A stretch of 64,000 nt of DNA from NCBI GenBank assembly GCA_033085395.1, contig JANQBS010000156.1, forward strand, positions 30,976 to 94,975, written 5' to 3'. The DNA comes from Xanthoparmelia taractica. Lineage: Eukaryota; Ascomycota; Lecanoromycetes; Lecanorales; Parmeliaceae. This document shows, one piece after another, positions 45,601-57,156 of the stretch; position 1 is the stretch's first letter; each line of letters begins with the position of its first letter. Both the position numbers and the translations under genes were made by a program. Under the pieces are notes generated by a model. It had not been told where the DNA came from and ran no database searches. It was given only the letters and a program-made list of their open reading frames with translations.

Positions 45601-47606
45601 TCGCTTTCTATATAAATAACTTATAAGTTACTAACTCTCTAAGTAATATAATAGTTGCATTATTATCTACTCGTTCTTTCTTCTATTTAATATTATATCT
45701 TAAATTAATTAATAAAGCTCTATTAAGCTAAAGAATAGTTATCGTTTCTTTCATATAAAGATAAAAGACTATTATTCGATTATCTATTAATCTCTCGTAA
45801 AAGCTTCTTCGAACCTTAGATCTCGAAGTTAATACGATTATAAAAAGCGTGACTACTTCTCCGATTCTCGATCTATCTATAGAATTATAAATTAACTACT
45901 TCTCGACTCTCGGCGAAGTTGATAATATCTTAATCGACGTAGTTTATATGATTATAATTAATAAAAAGCTATATATAATCTATAAAAAGTATCGTCTAGC
46001 GATAGATCGCCACGTTATTATAGATATAGATTTAAGCGTTCACAGATAGCTCGCTAACTTCCGATAACTCATAAGATTAGATCTAGAATTCACGCTTACG
46101 ATATCTTATACGCTCGATTAAATATTCGTGGGAAAAAAAAAATTATTTGAAGTATCTTAGAACTTCTAAGCTAAATTATCGTATAATATGTAAAACTTTA
46201 ACGAAAGTATACTCTCTAGAAATATTATTTTAAACGATATCGATATAATTCGAATACATTAAAAGAGATCGTGTAAGATATAATTATATTTTCTAAAATT
46301 TATATTAGATTATTAGTTCTCGTCTTTCTTATATAGATAAGACGTTTTTAAGAGATTATCGATTATATTTTCAAATATATCGATAATCGTGAGAGGGAGA
46401 TATAATTAAATTTTACTACTTTCTTCGTTCTTTAAATCACGCTTTTATAAAGTATCATTGCGACGAGTTATACTAAGAAGACTTCTACTTGTGAAAACGA
46501 AGATTAAATTTAACTTTAGCGAGATATATCGAGAGTGATTTAAGAGAATCTCGAACGAAAATAAGCGCTAATTCTTTTTAAAATATCTCGAAGATCTAGA
46601 ATTAAACGATTTTAATTTGAATTTAATAAATAAGTTTTTATTAAGAACGAAGATAGAGAGAGAATTAGAAATACGAAGAATTAATCGATCTAATATTATA
46701 AGCTTGAAATAATATTAGTTCGTGAATAAGCGAGTATTATCGAATATTCTAATCTAACTAATAGGGCTTTGAAATCTTCGAATAATTTCAAACGACTTAT
46801 ATTAAGTAACGATCTTCTCAAAGACTTGAAGATAACTTTAATATAAGTCTAATCTAGCTTTCGAAGAAATTAACAATAGATAGCTTAATATAAGATATTT
46901 AGTTTATACGACTTTAGAGAAGTATTAATAAAGATTAAAAAATAAATAAAGATTAACTCGAATATAGAATAATTACTATTAAAAGATAACGATAGATTAA
47001 GCTCGCAGAAGTGATTTATTAACTTTATTAATTTGTAGAATCGATATAATTAAGAAAAAGCTTAAAGTATCTCGTAACTAACTTTATATTATATAAATAA
47101 AATTACGATATTTATAAGCGTCTTTATTTAATACTAATCTACTCTAAACTATTAAAAGTAAGATTAAGCTTTATTTAATATTATTCTTATACTTTATAAT
47201 TAGATAGAAAGAGAGTTAATAAGCGCTTAGAGATTTAAGAATTAAATTATTCACTTAATCTCTATAGAGTCACTAATTTAATCGATCTTAAGAATATCTT
47301 ATATATAGATATAGTGCAATTTATATTCTTTATTTAGTTATCTTAACGTTATACTTCTACTGTGACTTCGAGTGGGCTTATTACTCCGCCAAGGCGATAG
47401 CAATCTATCTCGATCTCATCTCAGATCGAGAATCGGGTGAGCGTCGCTTTATCTGATCTACGTGAATTACCAGGCTCGATAAGGTGACTAAGCTAGCCCT
47501 TGATTAGGTAAAGCGTCCTTCGACGAAATATTAGAAAGAATATTTAATTCCTTAACATCTCTCGCTGTTTTCTCTTTCAAATAATCCTCTACTTATCATT
47601 ATATTC

Positions 47607-47822
47607 CTTAGACCCCACGCTACGTGAGTCTCGCCTCCTATACGTCTTCTCTACCGATCGAGATTTACGCTAAATATCGACGTTTCCAGTACTAACAACT
47701 TGGGTAGTCTTTTTCTTAGACCTCACGCTACGTGAGTCTTATCTCCAGTACGTCTTCTCTATCGATCGAGATTCACGCCGAGAATCGAGATTTCCCGGAC
47801 TTGCAACTTCCGCAGCCGGCGA
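47607..47822. repeat. 108-bp tandem duplication
   Basis: Two copies start CTTAGACC at 47607 and 47715. They share CACGCTACGTGAGTCT, TACGTCTTCTCTA and CGATCGAGATT. Differences are largely C/T and G/A. The duplication sits in a less mutated island of the AT-rich block; it may be subterminal repeats of an unrecognised element. Confidence 0.75.
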
Positions 47823-49518
47823 CTTTGTCGAGCTACTGCACTGCGTCTCCATTAGGAGACTAGCCCAGAACAACGACATCGGCAAATAAGACATTATTCT
47901 CCCCATTAGCTAATGTTCTACTCGGGGATATATCCCGAAACGATCTCGCTCGTAACGATCTTCTGCTCGCAACTTAACGTTTAAGCGCAGCTAGGAGAAA
48001 AGACAATATTAGCGGTCTGCAGCTATCCCCGTCTCATAACTCTACCCGAGGCTACTATTTCGAAGAGGTTATACTTGCGATAATCGCACTTCTCGCGCTC
48101 CACTATCAGCTACTTCATTAGCTTATTTGAAATCTCTCTATATCCTCTTATTCTAGGCTAATTAAAGTAATTTAAGTAAGACGATTATGTCGGAAGAAAT
48201 AAGAATATTAATTCACCTTTTCTTGGTGAGACTATCTATAGGCGATCGAGCGGCGGCGTAATTATATCTACGCACTTCTAAATAATTAAGAGGATATTAA
48301 AAAGTAACTACTACGCCGGAGAGGAGTATCTTCAGGTAGAGATAGGGACCCACTTTTTTGACTGTTCTGCATAGGATTTGAAGTGGTCTTCAACGAGAAC
48401 TAACATGATCGCTGTATTCTAGAGTGGGAGCACGAATAAAAGCTCGAAGAGAGGGATCCCGCGAAGTCTCGATCGCGATGATCGACAATTTAAAGGCAGA
48501 GTCTCTGCTTGTGAAGGAGGTAACTATTATTTCAATCTGTATCTCAATATGCACGTCTCGGGCAGTGACTAACAGCGGCACCTGCATTATGTCACTAATA
48601 TTTCGCGTCGCTCTCATCGCTAACAATCTAACGAAGTAGAGATCGGCCGATGCGAGCGTAATGTGCTAAACTTGAGGGTCTTAAGAGATCCTTTTTTACG
48701 TTTTATGTCTTTTAAGTATTAGAATCTTCTCGATTCGATAAAAGACGTGCCTTTTATAATATTAATCGAGTGGTTTATTAATATAATTATAATTTATAGA
48801 AAAAGATCTTTACTTCGCGTAACGTTAATTCTCGTCTTTAGAATATTAATATAATAATTTAAATTTGTAAGAGAAGTAGCTATTAATAAGATAAGTAATC
48901 TAACTATAATATCTAAAGACTTAAAGAAACATAGTAAGTTATCTAAAATAATATTCTATTACTCTCGCTAATAACCTTTATCTTAAATATTACTTTTATC
49001 GTCTTATAACTTTATAATATATTTTAGTAGCGATAATAATTTCTCTATTAGTTTAAGGGTTTCATCGATTCTTCTTATCTTACGAACGAAAGAATTTATC
49101 ACTTGATCTATCTATAATATCTTCACAGCCCTATTCACACGAATCTCTTCTAAGTTTTTATATACGTCGAAAACGTATACGATAAAGTTCTTCGATAGAT
49201 TAGAGAAGATAAAAGTAATACTATAAAGACGTATCGTTCGAGATTAAGAATTACGTGCAAAACGTATAAAGTAATATTTAATACGATGAACGTCTAGTCT
49301 ATTATTTATTAAGAAACTACGTTATACTTAAAGAACTTGAAAGATCGTGAAGATATCGTAGAATATATATATAGAAAAATAAGAAGCTTATTATCAAAAG
49401 ACAAGAGTTCAGTGGGCTCCATCGTGAGTGTCCTCCCTTAACTTTAATGCGGCAATCTAAGCATTGAAGACTGTAGAGACTTCTTGTAGAGCAACACTCA
49501 GTTAGTCCCGGGAGCTCC

Positions 49519-49686
49519 TCGAATAGTGAGACTATGGGTTAGTGTGTCTCATGATCCAGCCCCTGTTCCAGATGCATACGCATATACAGGGAACACGTGT
49601 CCTCGAGAGCACTATATGTATGGGTCTCACATTATTAGTTGACTCTTTATTCGAATTCTTCTCACTTAGAGCAATTATATTCTTTT
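49519..49686 (+). repeat. Split repeat A1
   Basis: Left terminal repeat, 168 bp. It holds GACTATGGGTTAGTGTGTCT and GGAACACGTGTCCTCGAG. Its partner A2 shows these as GACTATAGATTAATATATCT and GAAAACACGTGTTCTCGAG, transitions except near the GCATAT word. Confidence 0.8.
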
Positions 49687-49979
49687 GTAATCTTTATTTA
49701 ACTAATTTCGAATTATTAAATATCTACACACTAGATTAGCATATATTCTTCTTATTTCATTCACATCTACACTTATTTTAATCTTTTTAATTATCCTATT
49801 CTTCTTACGTTATAGCTATCGCTATTAGACGCTCTAAGATATTCAAGAAGATTTTTAAGAAGATCTTTAGTAGGCCTAAGACGCTCGTAAAGATTATTAT
49901 ATCTTCTCTCCTCCCTCGCTTCGCTCGATCTCGTAGAAATAAGCCTATAATATCGAAGATATTCTCTTTAGAAACTCTT

Positions 49980-50880
49980 AGTTTAAGCGTAATTAAGAAG
50001 ATCGATATTAAGATTCTTAGTTATCGCGATTAAGTCTTAGAACTAAAAGAACGCCTCGTTAAGTACGAATATAATCGTTATAAGCAGTATCGGATATATA
50101 AGTCACGCTCTCGTCGTTATTATCGCTATCGCCGCTATTATTCGTTTAAGTCTAATATTAATTCAGAGGAGAATAATAATTCTAGAGTCTCTTTTATACA
50201 TATTAAAGATACGCGTCCCTTTCTTAATCTTCATAAACGCTATCGCTTTATCGAAATCAAGTATTTTAAGTAAATCTTCTTTAAGACGTTTAAATTCGAA
50301 AACATTATTAAGTTAAGTCGAGAATACGCCAATCGCGCTAATACGAACGGTGCTCATGAAGCCAATAAGATGATGTATCTGTTATAGTATTTCGAGGTGT
50401 ATAACTAGACTATATATCACTATGTATATCTTATAGTAACCATCCGCCTATAGGAGATATTATTAGATTATCGTTTTCGCCTAACTAAGTTATTAGCCTT
50501 ATATAAATTCGACTTTATTCGTGAATATTACGATACGTTTATAAACGCACGTATCTTGAACGACTAAAACAATCTTATAGTTTAAATTATCGAGGATAGA
50601 CGTTATAGCGACCTTCTGCTACGTAAAATAATCGCCCTTAGCGATATTAAGTAGAACTTAGATTCTATTCTCAAATCCTTCTCTTTCGATATTGAGATAT
50701 ATCGAAATTTTAATAAGAGATAGTGCTCACGCGAGTACTGTAAATATAGTTATATCTACCTCAATTATTAGCTGAATCACATAGCAAATACGTGTCATAA
50801 GGCTTAAATCGGGGCCTTAAGTATTAATCTCACTCCGCTTAACAATCGGATTACGAAGCCTAAATAACTCTTAACGTACC
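49980..50880 (+). pseudogene. ORF1 (gag-like) zinc-finger relic of the YR element
   Basis: Plus-strand frame with stops. Readable parts include 'REYANRANTNGAHEANKMM' and, near 50690-50800, 'YRNFNKR' followed by 'CSREYCKYSYIYLNY' and 'HIANTCHKA'. The Cys/His spacing resembles the CCCH-type finger of ORF1 proteins in fungal Ngaro-like elements, with two expected Cys replaced by Tyr (TGC/TGT to TAC/TAT style changes). Confidence 0.6.
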
Positions 50881-51239
50881 CGCAGGTGCCTATATTACTA
50901 TTACATATAGTAGAAGAATTTTCGTACGCGCTATACGATTTATTAGACTTAGATCTAATTAGTTAAAATTCGCTACGAATGAAAGAATAAAATCGTTAAT
51001 TGAAAAATTATTTAGATATTATATTCGCTAAGATTCTTTCGACTATTCTTCGAAAGAGAGTAAAAATCGAATATCGAGGTTAAATTCTACGCTATCGCAA
51101 TTATAATTATTAATTAGCTCTCGTAATACCCGATATACTAATAACGAACCTTTAAAAATAGCTTCAGCATAATCGTCTAGCCGAGATTAATTCTCAGGCG
51201 AAGTAATAATTCGTCTACTCGCCGCTAAGATTAATCTCG

Positions 51240-51945
51240 AAGTACGATAATAATTAAAGGCGTATTCACGATCTCTTATTTTTATACGGGATCTTAATTA
51301 ATAACGGTATACTCCAGAACTAAGGGGCTCTGAAATACGCTACATACGATAACGTAGTGATCGTACTACTGCAATAAGGCCCTGGGGCTTAGTTCGTCAA
51401 AAGAGACTTGAAAGACGTCTTTAGGCACATATCGATCGTAATTTCAAATTAATGATTGCTAGGATTCCACTGTGACGGTCGCTATTGGATAGAACGATAC
51501 CTATCCTTCGGCCTGCTCCTCCTTTGAACCATAGTGCTTCACTATCTAAACGATTTCTTCGTTATTCTAGCACCAACCGACGATGCGATCGCATACGACC
51601 AATAATTCGATCTCGTATGTGAAGAATTAGACCTTAAAATCAATCACATTAAGGATATTATAGATATTATAGCCGATTTTCTGGAGATTAAGTTCGATAG
51701 TATTCTAATATAGGCTAGACTTTCTCCTAATAAGCTTGCCCGAGCGAAAAACACGATCAAGAACCTTCTAAATCGGGCGATCATCTTATATCGCGAGCTT
51801 GAGTTAGCGATTAATTTCTTATTATTTGCCGCTAAGATCGTAATCTTAGGGAGAACGTTCTTAAGGCGACTTTTTAATGCTATTCGAAGATTAATAGTAC
51901 TTATTAAAATTATATTACACATAAAGATCGATCTACTATAATGAA
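51240..51945 (+). pseudogene. Reverse transcriptase relic of the YR element
   Basis: One plus-strand frame reads 'LLGFHCDGRYWIERYLSFGL' and then, at 51540, 'HYLNDFF', where active enzymes have YLDD (GAC to AAC). It continues through 'LKINHIKDIIDIIADFLEI', 'ARLSPNKLARAKNTI' and 'LLFAAKIVILGRTFLRRLFN'. The order and phrases match DIRS/Ngaro-type reverse transcriptase, not LTR-element RT. Confidence 0.78.
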
Positions 51946-52199
51946 AGATCTTTCTAAAAGACTAAAATAATCTTAAATTAATTCGTCACGTTATTAGTCG
52001 ATTAATATAATATATTTAAATCGACGTATTAGGAACCTATAATATAAGAGACTATATTCTAGAGTATTTAGACCTCTTGCAATCGATTTAGAAGACTTTT
52101 AATATTTCGATAATTACACGTTATCGTTAGAAAGACATTTAGTTTAAAGAAATAAAGATCGTATATCACGTTATTCGACTATAATTATAAAGACTTCGA

Positions 52200-52410
52200 A
52201 GATTACGATTAGTGCTATATTACGACAACGACGCATATATTCATAATCTTAGAAAGTCCTCTATTCGCGAATTAGCTATAATCTCACTACGAGATATAAT
52301 AATATTATTAACTAAATACGATATCTATTTAATCTTAATATAAATTTTAATTAAGATTAATAAGCTAGTAGATATTTTATTACGCTTTTAATATCGAAAG
52401 ATCGCTAACG
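52200..52410 (+). pseudogene. RNase H relic of the YR element
   Basis: Plus-strand frame 'DNDAYIHNLRKSSIRELAI' followed by 'ISLRDIIILLTKYDIYLI' and 'IKINKLVDILLR'. This fits the end of the RNase H domain, where DIRS-type elements have DNxxV, LREIxxLLAxxDI and KANxLADxLSR. Confidence 0.68.
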
Positions 52411-52448
52411 TATATTCACAGCTAAGATGCATCTTAATCGCTTTATTA

Positions 52449-52720
52449 CGGGTCGGAAAGATATGGTATATTTGATGGTATAAAACTAGTTTTTCGAATA
52501 TTATACCGAAAGGTATGGGATATCCCATACTCCCATTGGGTTTTTAATAAATATATTACGTAATATTTTTCTATATTCTAAAAATACGTAAAATGCTTAA
52601 GCGAACGCTTATATAATTATAAAATTCTATAAATAGATTAAAAAGATATAATTTTTTAAAAAAAGTTGAAAAAAAGTTAAAAACGACTATATTCAATAGA
52701 TACCACACCTTTCCGACTCG
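52449..52720. mobile_element. 272-bp TA-flanked MITE nested in the YR element
   Basis: Ends CGGGTCGGAAAGATATGG (left) and the complement of CGAGTCGGAAAGGTGTGG (right), each bordered by TA. It lies between the RNase H and recombinase relics. It contains a perfect 18-bp palindrome GTATGGGATATCCCATAC at 52513-52530. No coding capacity. Its right arm matches the element at the window end over 73 bp with three transitions only. It probably spreads by the transposase of a Tc1/mariner-like parent. Confidence 0.8.
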
Positions 52721-53099
52721 TACGCTTTATAGAGCTAAGACGAAACTTATTAGATTTCTAATACAATTAGATCGCACTATCACGAGAGATAGCTTGTTTT
52801 CTCTAATGGGGTTTGGTCGCAAAGACGCGAAAAATATATATTACACTTATTAAGTTATATAGCGCTTATTACGCTATTAATGAGAGCACTTTTTTCTTTT
52901 TAGCGATCGTTAACTCACTCGCTAGCTAAATCGCATATCTTGATACGAGACGAGTTAAGACTAAGATTATTAAGATCTATCTAATAGACGTTAAATTAGC
53001 TTACGTTAATATAAAATATAAGAATCTTACGATATTTTATAATCCTTAGTTATAAAGAATTATCGTCGATATTCGATGTCTACGAGGCGAGACTAAGAT

Positions 53100-53710
53100 A
53101 AAAAAACGTCGTTTAATCACTAAAGACCTATTACGATAAATATTCGCTTATATTAGTTAAGAGAACGAGATCGAAGTAACGCTCTATATAGTCTTTTATC
53201 TCGTATTCGTCACATTTCTTCGTATAAGCGAGTTTATATATATCACACGTAATCGCAAAGATCAAGACTTCGAGTAATAATTTCTTACTCGTGGCTCGAT
53301 AAGACTATATAAGAAATATCTCGAACTTATACTTTTAATATTTAAAACGAATTTCTTTCGTTAAGAGATAATACTTACTATTACAATATTAAATAATAAC
53401 GCTTATATAATAAAGATCTTACGATATTTCTTTAGATAAAAGATTTTATTAAATAGCTCTTTCTTTTAATTAGATAAGAACTCTTTTATTAAAGAGCTAA
53501 TTATTAATTAACTTTATTAAATACTAATCTCGCTCGATATAAGAAATTATTATTTAGAGCACTTCTTTCGTAGAGAGATTACTACTTTAATACGTGAGAC
53601 GAGTCTTAGCGATAATAAGATTATACTATTAAGACGCTAAAAGTTCGATTTCTATCGTCTCTATATTACTATTTATCTTAAGCGAATACTTATTATATTA
53701 CGAAGATATT
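53100..53710 (+). pseudogene. Tyrosine recombinase relic of the YR element
   Basis: In one frame: catalytic Arg I in 'FLRISEF' (codon 53221-53223), then 113 codons later 'HFFRREITTLIRE' at 53560 (the H-x-x-R box, HxFRRGAAT in active forms), then 'KFDFYRLYI' at 53641 with the nucleophilic Tyr region. Spacing and frame agree with a phage-integrase-type tyrosine recombinase. TAA at 53638 replaces the Trp/Gln expected just before the Tyr segment. Confidence 0.75.
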
Positions 53711-53813
53711 AGCACCTTTCGTCTTATTAGCGTTAGTGCTAACGATACTCGCATCGTTAGATCGGTATGCGAAGTCTTCTATAAGGTTCTCACATAACGT
53801 CGTTTAGTTATTT

Positions 53814-53974
53814 AAGAGTTTTCTAGCGCTGAGATACGTTTAGAGACTTATCTAGACCTATTAACGATCTAGCTAAGTCTACTAATTACTAATCTTAGCG
53901 TTAAGACGACTTAATTAACTATCTATAATACTACTTAATCTCGATATATATATCTTCATAAATAAGAACACTAA
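53814..53974 (+). repeat. Split repeat B1
   Basis: 161 bp directly abutting A2. RIP-mutated form of B2 at a constant offset of 397 bp (TTTTCTAGCGCTGAGATACG here, TTTTCTAGCGCTGAGGCACG in B2). Confidence 0.82.
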
Positions 53975-54142
53975 TCGAATAATAAGACTATAGATTAATA
54001 TATCTTATAATTTAATCTCTATTTTAGATATATACGCATATGCGGAAAACACGTGTTCTCGAGAGCACTATATATATAAGTCTCACATTATCAGTTGACT
54101 CTTTATTCGAATTCTTCTCACTTAGAGCAATCGTATTCTTTT
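53975..54142 (+). repeat. Split repeat A2
   Basis: 168-bp copy of A1, RIP-mutated, between B1 and the spacer before B2. Confidence 0.82.
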
Positions 54143-54210
54143 ATTTCACTTATTCACGCCTATATATAGCTATCTAGTTAGATACTCTAGGTCTATGCCG
54201 CATAGATATA

Positions 54211-54371
54211 GGGAGTTTTCTAGCGCTGAGGCACGTTCAGGGGCTCATCTAGGCCTGCTAACGACCTAGCTAAGCCTACTAACTACTGACCTTAGCGTTG
54301 GGACGGCTCAATCAACTATCTATAGTACTACTTGGTCCCGATGTGTATGTCTTCATGAATGAGAACACTAA
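54211..54371 (+). repeat. Split repeat B2, right end of element
   Basis: Nearly unmutated 161-bp copy of B1. Normal-composition flanking DNA begins directly after it. Confidence 0.82.
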
Positions 54372-54459
54372 CGCTTAGGAACGCCCCTCTACGAAGATCG
54401 CATTAGTTCAACAAATGTCTAGAACCCACATGAAGCTTTGGTGACATGAATTCTGGGCA

Positions 54460-55080
54460 TATAAATAGTTTTGTTCGACGTTTTGCGATTAAGTTACACT
54501 GGGAGGGGCGGTTAAATGAGGACATTAGTGTAGTCTCCACAGCGCGCAAACTAGAGATCCTCTCCTTCGAACACACTACTCTAACTATCACGCCGTTATG
54601 CTCGATATTATAGATCCCGGCGACAGACACTCAGCCTTCGCAACCGCACTTGATAAGTTCGGTCGTATCGATAAGGTGGTCAACAATGCAGGGTACGGTG
54701 AATCTTTTAAAGGGCTATCTTTGAAGGGCTATTAGATAGTTGAATCAGAACATAAATGATAGTCAATTTCTTCGGTTTAATTAATGTTACGAGCACGACT
54801 ATAAAGGCTATGAGATATTAGAAGTCTATTGAGGGTTGAATTATACAAGTCACCTCTACCGGAGGTCAAAGAGAGTAAGACTCCCTTACAAATCCCTCAG
54901 AACATAAACCCTACTAATATCTACACATGTTCAATATCTACTACGCCTTCTATGGACCTCCCCGCTAGCGTTACCCAACTTGCGATTACATGAGCATCAA
55001 AGAAGCAATTGAGGGTGATTGTGAGGGCAGATGCGTATAAGGCGATTATAGTGAAAATTAAGGCGTATAAGAAAAACAGG
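54460..55080 (+). pseudogene. Short-chain dehydrogenase/reductase relic
   Basis: Fragmented SDR gene in three plus-strand frames. About 54480-54560 reads 'EDISVVSTARKLEIL' (end of the NAD(P)-binding beta-alpha-beta unit). 54596-54720 reads 'HAVMLDIIDPGDRHSAFATA' and 'FGRIDKVVNNAGYG' with the classical NNAG motif. 54756-54870 reads 'MIVNFFGLINVT' and 'IIQVTSTGGQ'. Near 54985 is 'DYMSIKEAIEG' where the YxxxK box belongs. TAG and TGA stops replace codons expected to be CAG/CGA-like, and at least two frameshifts are present. The DNA is only lightly AT-shifted, so decay rather than full RIP. Confidence 0.7.
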
Positions 55081-57156
55081 TTTGAGAAAGGGACTGGGTA
55101 ATACTACTAATGTTGAGGGGTGTAAGGCTTCTTGAAATGACTGGGTCTTATATGTTTGGGTGACTACGTTGAGAAGGTGCGGGCAATGTATAGAAATATT
55201 ATATATACATAGCGAATGGAGTAGATATATCCTGCTTTCTCCTGATCTTTAGCCTGTTACACACGCTCTTTTACTCAAATAGAATTTCGAAATCCCCTGC
55301 TTACAAGCTCCAGGTCGAGTAAGCCATGAATAACTCGGCTCGGATAATAGAATAGCGCTATTTCCTCGATCGTCAAGCGGTATTAAAATTATAGAGTAAC
55401 TAACCCGTATTGATCGGACGCGATGTGTGTCTAAACTCGAATAACTATTCTCGTTTCAAGTCTCTTAGTGACTTTCGAGATAATCGAGAAGATTTCTACG
55501 TGACAAGTTTTTGCACGACTATATCTAGTATATTGTATCTCGATCTTCTCTTGTAATGTTTCTTTAAATCTCGATACGATTTATAAAGCGTCGCGAATAT
55601 ATCTTTTTCGAAGATATAGGATTAACGATTTAAGATAACGATACTGGACAATATGGGTTAGCTTCTATCTATAAGTTCGTTATCTGCAAATAGGGTTCTT
55701 CGATCTTTTCGTAGGGCGAGAACGACATAAAACACGAAGGGTCGCTCGCATTAGTTATGCAGTCTTCATTAATATACTCCCTCCACGAGTAATAGGTAGA
55801 ATTGAAGGTGGTCTAGAAGTGAACGGCATTTTTTAAAGGATGCGAAGGATTCTCCCGAGGCGGAGAACCCTGTTGAAGTTCCACGTACATCCACCAGATC
55901 TGCATTAGTGCTTCGACTAACCATGCTATCTCGCTATCTCGGAATAAAAATTACTGCTAAGACGTCTCGTAGCGATGTCAATTTGTTTAGACCAACAGTC
56001 ACCTATTACGCGGCGTTAATCAAGACAATAACACTGATAGTAATGAATAGAGAATTCACCTTGCCATCAGCATCGAAAGAAACCCTTTATTCGATTGATT
56101 GATCCCGAAGCAGTGCTCTTTACATATCAGAGCGATGGACATGGATTGCGTAAGGCCCGCTTCACGGTGATTTCTCTCATCCATCTCGATAGTAGGCGCC
56201 GTCACGTCTGGTTCCTGTAGCATTATACAGGTTCCGTTCTCGGACTTGGATCCTTAGCCAAGGAAACTCTGGTTTTGTAATTGATGGGGGGATAATCGAA
56301 TGCCGTGACTTCGTTCGCGGCAGTCATAATGGGCTATGGATTCGAAGAAGCTTCAAGCGATTATCGCTATGGATGTGAGGGAGCTTCAAGCGATCATCAG
56401 GTTTAGATATGTTAGCCAACTATCAAGGCGACAAACTTTATGTGCAACAGTCTATGTGGTATCTGTGCGATGGAATTCTTTGTAACTTTAAGTATATTCT
56501 ATTAGTAATCAGCGCGGAGGACGGATAACTACCTAGTGTATTAGCGTGTGCAGGAAGCTTGAGAATCCTTGGCATAGATTTTTATTTTTATTTCACATAT
56601 CTTAGATTAAATTTATTAGAATAATAAGATTTATAGACTTTCTTATATAGATATAATCGTTTTAATATAAGGATTCTAGCGCTATATATTATATTATATA
56701 AGTATTATTATTTATTACGATATAGTAAATTTTAGAAATCTATAGAGCTTCGTGAGAAAGATTAGATTTAGACTAAAAAAGTTTAAAAGCTTAAAATAAA
56801 GTCTCTTTTTTTATTTCTAGCGTAGTAATAATGCTAGAATACTACTACTTCGACTACGACTGTTTATAAAGATTTTCTAGATTAATCTTTTAGATAGTAA
56901 GAAATATAGACTATATAAAAGCCTTCAGAATTAAAAAAATCTTAAATATAGATGATTAACGGTGTGGAGAGCAATGTCTCAATTTGAGTGGCAAAAGCAC
57001 AAAATTCTCAAAAAACTGCGCCAAGGATTCTCAAGCTTCCTGCACACGCTAATATCTCTCCACTACCTGCAAAATCTGCAAAGTCGGACTGCGTTGCGTC
57101 CAAATAGGAGCACTGGAGGAGCAAAACCCCAAAAATGTAGTATTCTACTGCTGGTT
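55081..57156. other. No gene recognised; small AT-rich island
   Basis: 55100-56560 has mixed composition with short frames but no domain. The phrase GAGCTTCAAGCGATCATC and a near copy occur about 50 bp apart near 56346-56400. 56570-56950 is a RIP-like AT-rich island. 56960-57156 is the 3' flank of the ankyrin gene. Confidence 0.5.

Larger units (their letters stand above)
37060..49518. other. RIP-degraded AT-rich repeat block
   Basis: About 12 kb of AT-rich DNA with stops in every frame and short TA-rich words, the pattern left by RIP. Recognisable parts are listed separately (690-bp LTR-like element, 1.8-kb TIR element, 108-bp tandem repeat). 38320-40850 and 42670-47340 probably hold further dead transposons. 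Some plus-strand frames stay readable for 40-60 residues (for example about 39920-40080), but I could not name a family. 47361-48150 and 48340-48680 are less mutated islands with ordinary GC. Confidence 0.8.
49519..54371 (+). mobile_element. Tyrosine-recombinase retrotransposon (DIRS/Ngaro-like) with split direct repeats
   Basis: 4853-bp element with terminal repeats in the order A1 (49519-49686) - coding relics - B1 (53814-53974) - A2 (53975-54142) - 68-bp spacer - B2 (54211-54371). Both A copies are 168 bp and both B copies 161 bp, without indels. This split-direct-repeat arrangement is known for PAT/Ngaro-type YR retrotransposons, which lack LTRs, an integrase and target duplications. The plus strand carries, in order, a zinc-finger ORF1 relic, reverse transcriptase, RNase H and a tyrosine recombinase, all full of transition-type stops. 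The outer parts of A1 and all of B2 are nearly unmutated, while the inner copies are RIP-mutated. A 272-bp TIR element is nested at 52449. The element is inactive. Confidence 0.78.

Noticed and set aside
48390..48639. Mirror-image open frames on both strands in a less-mutated island
   Set aside because: Both strands are open over the same stretch, and neither product resembles a known transposon or host protein.
37060..54371. Possible centromere or mitochondrial insertion because of the extreme AT content
   Set aside because: Recognisable transposon ends and RT/RNase H/recombinase relics with transition-type changes explain the composition as RIP of repeats.
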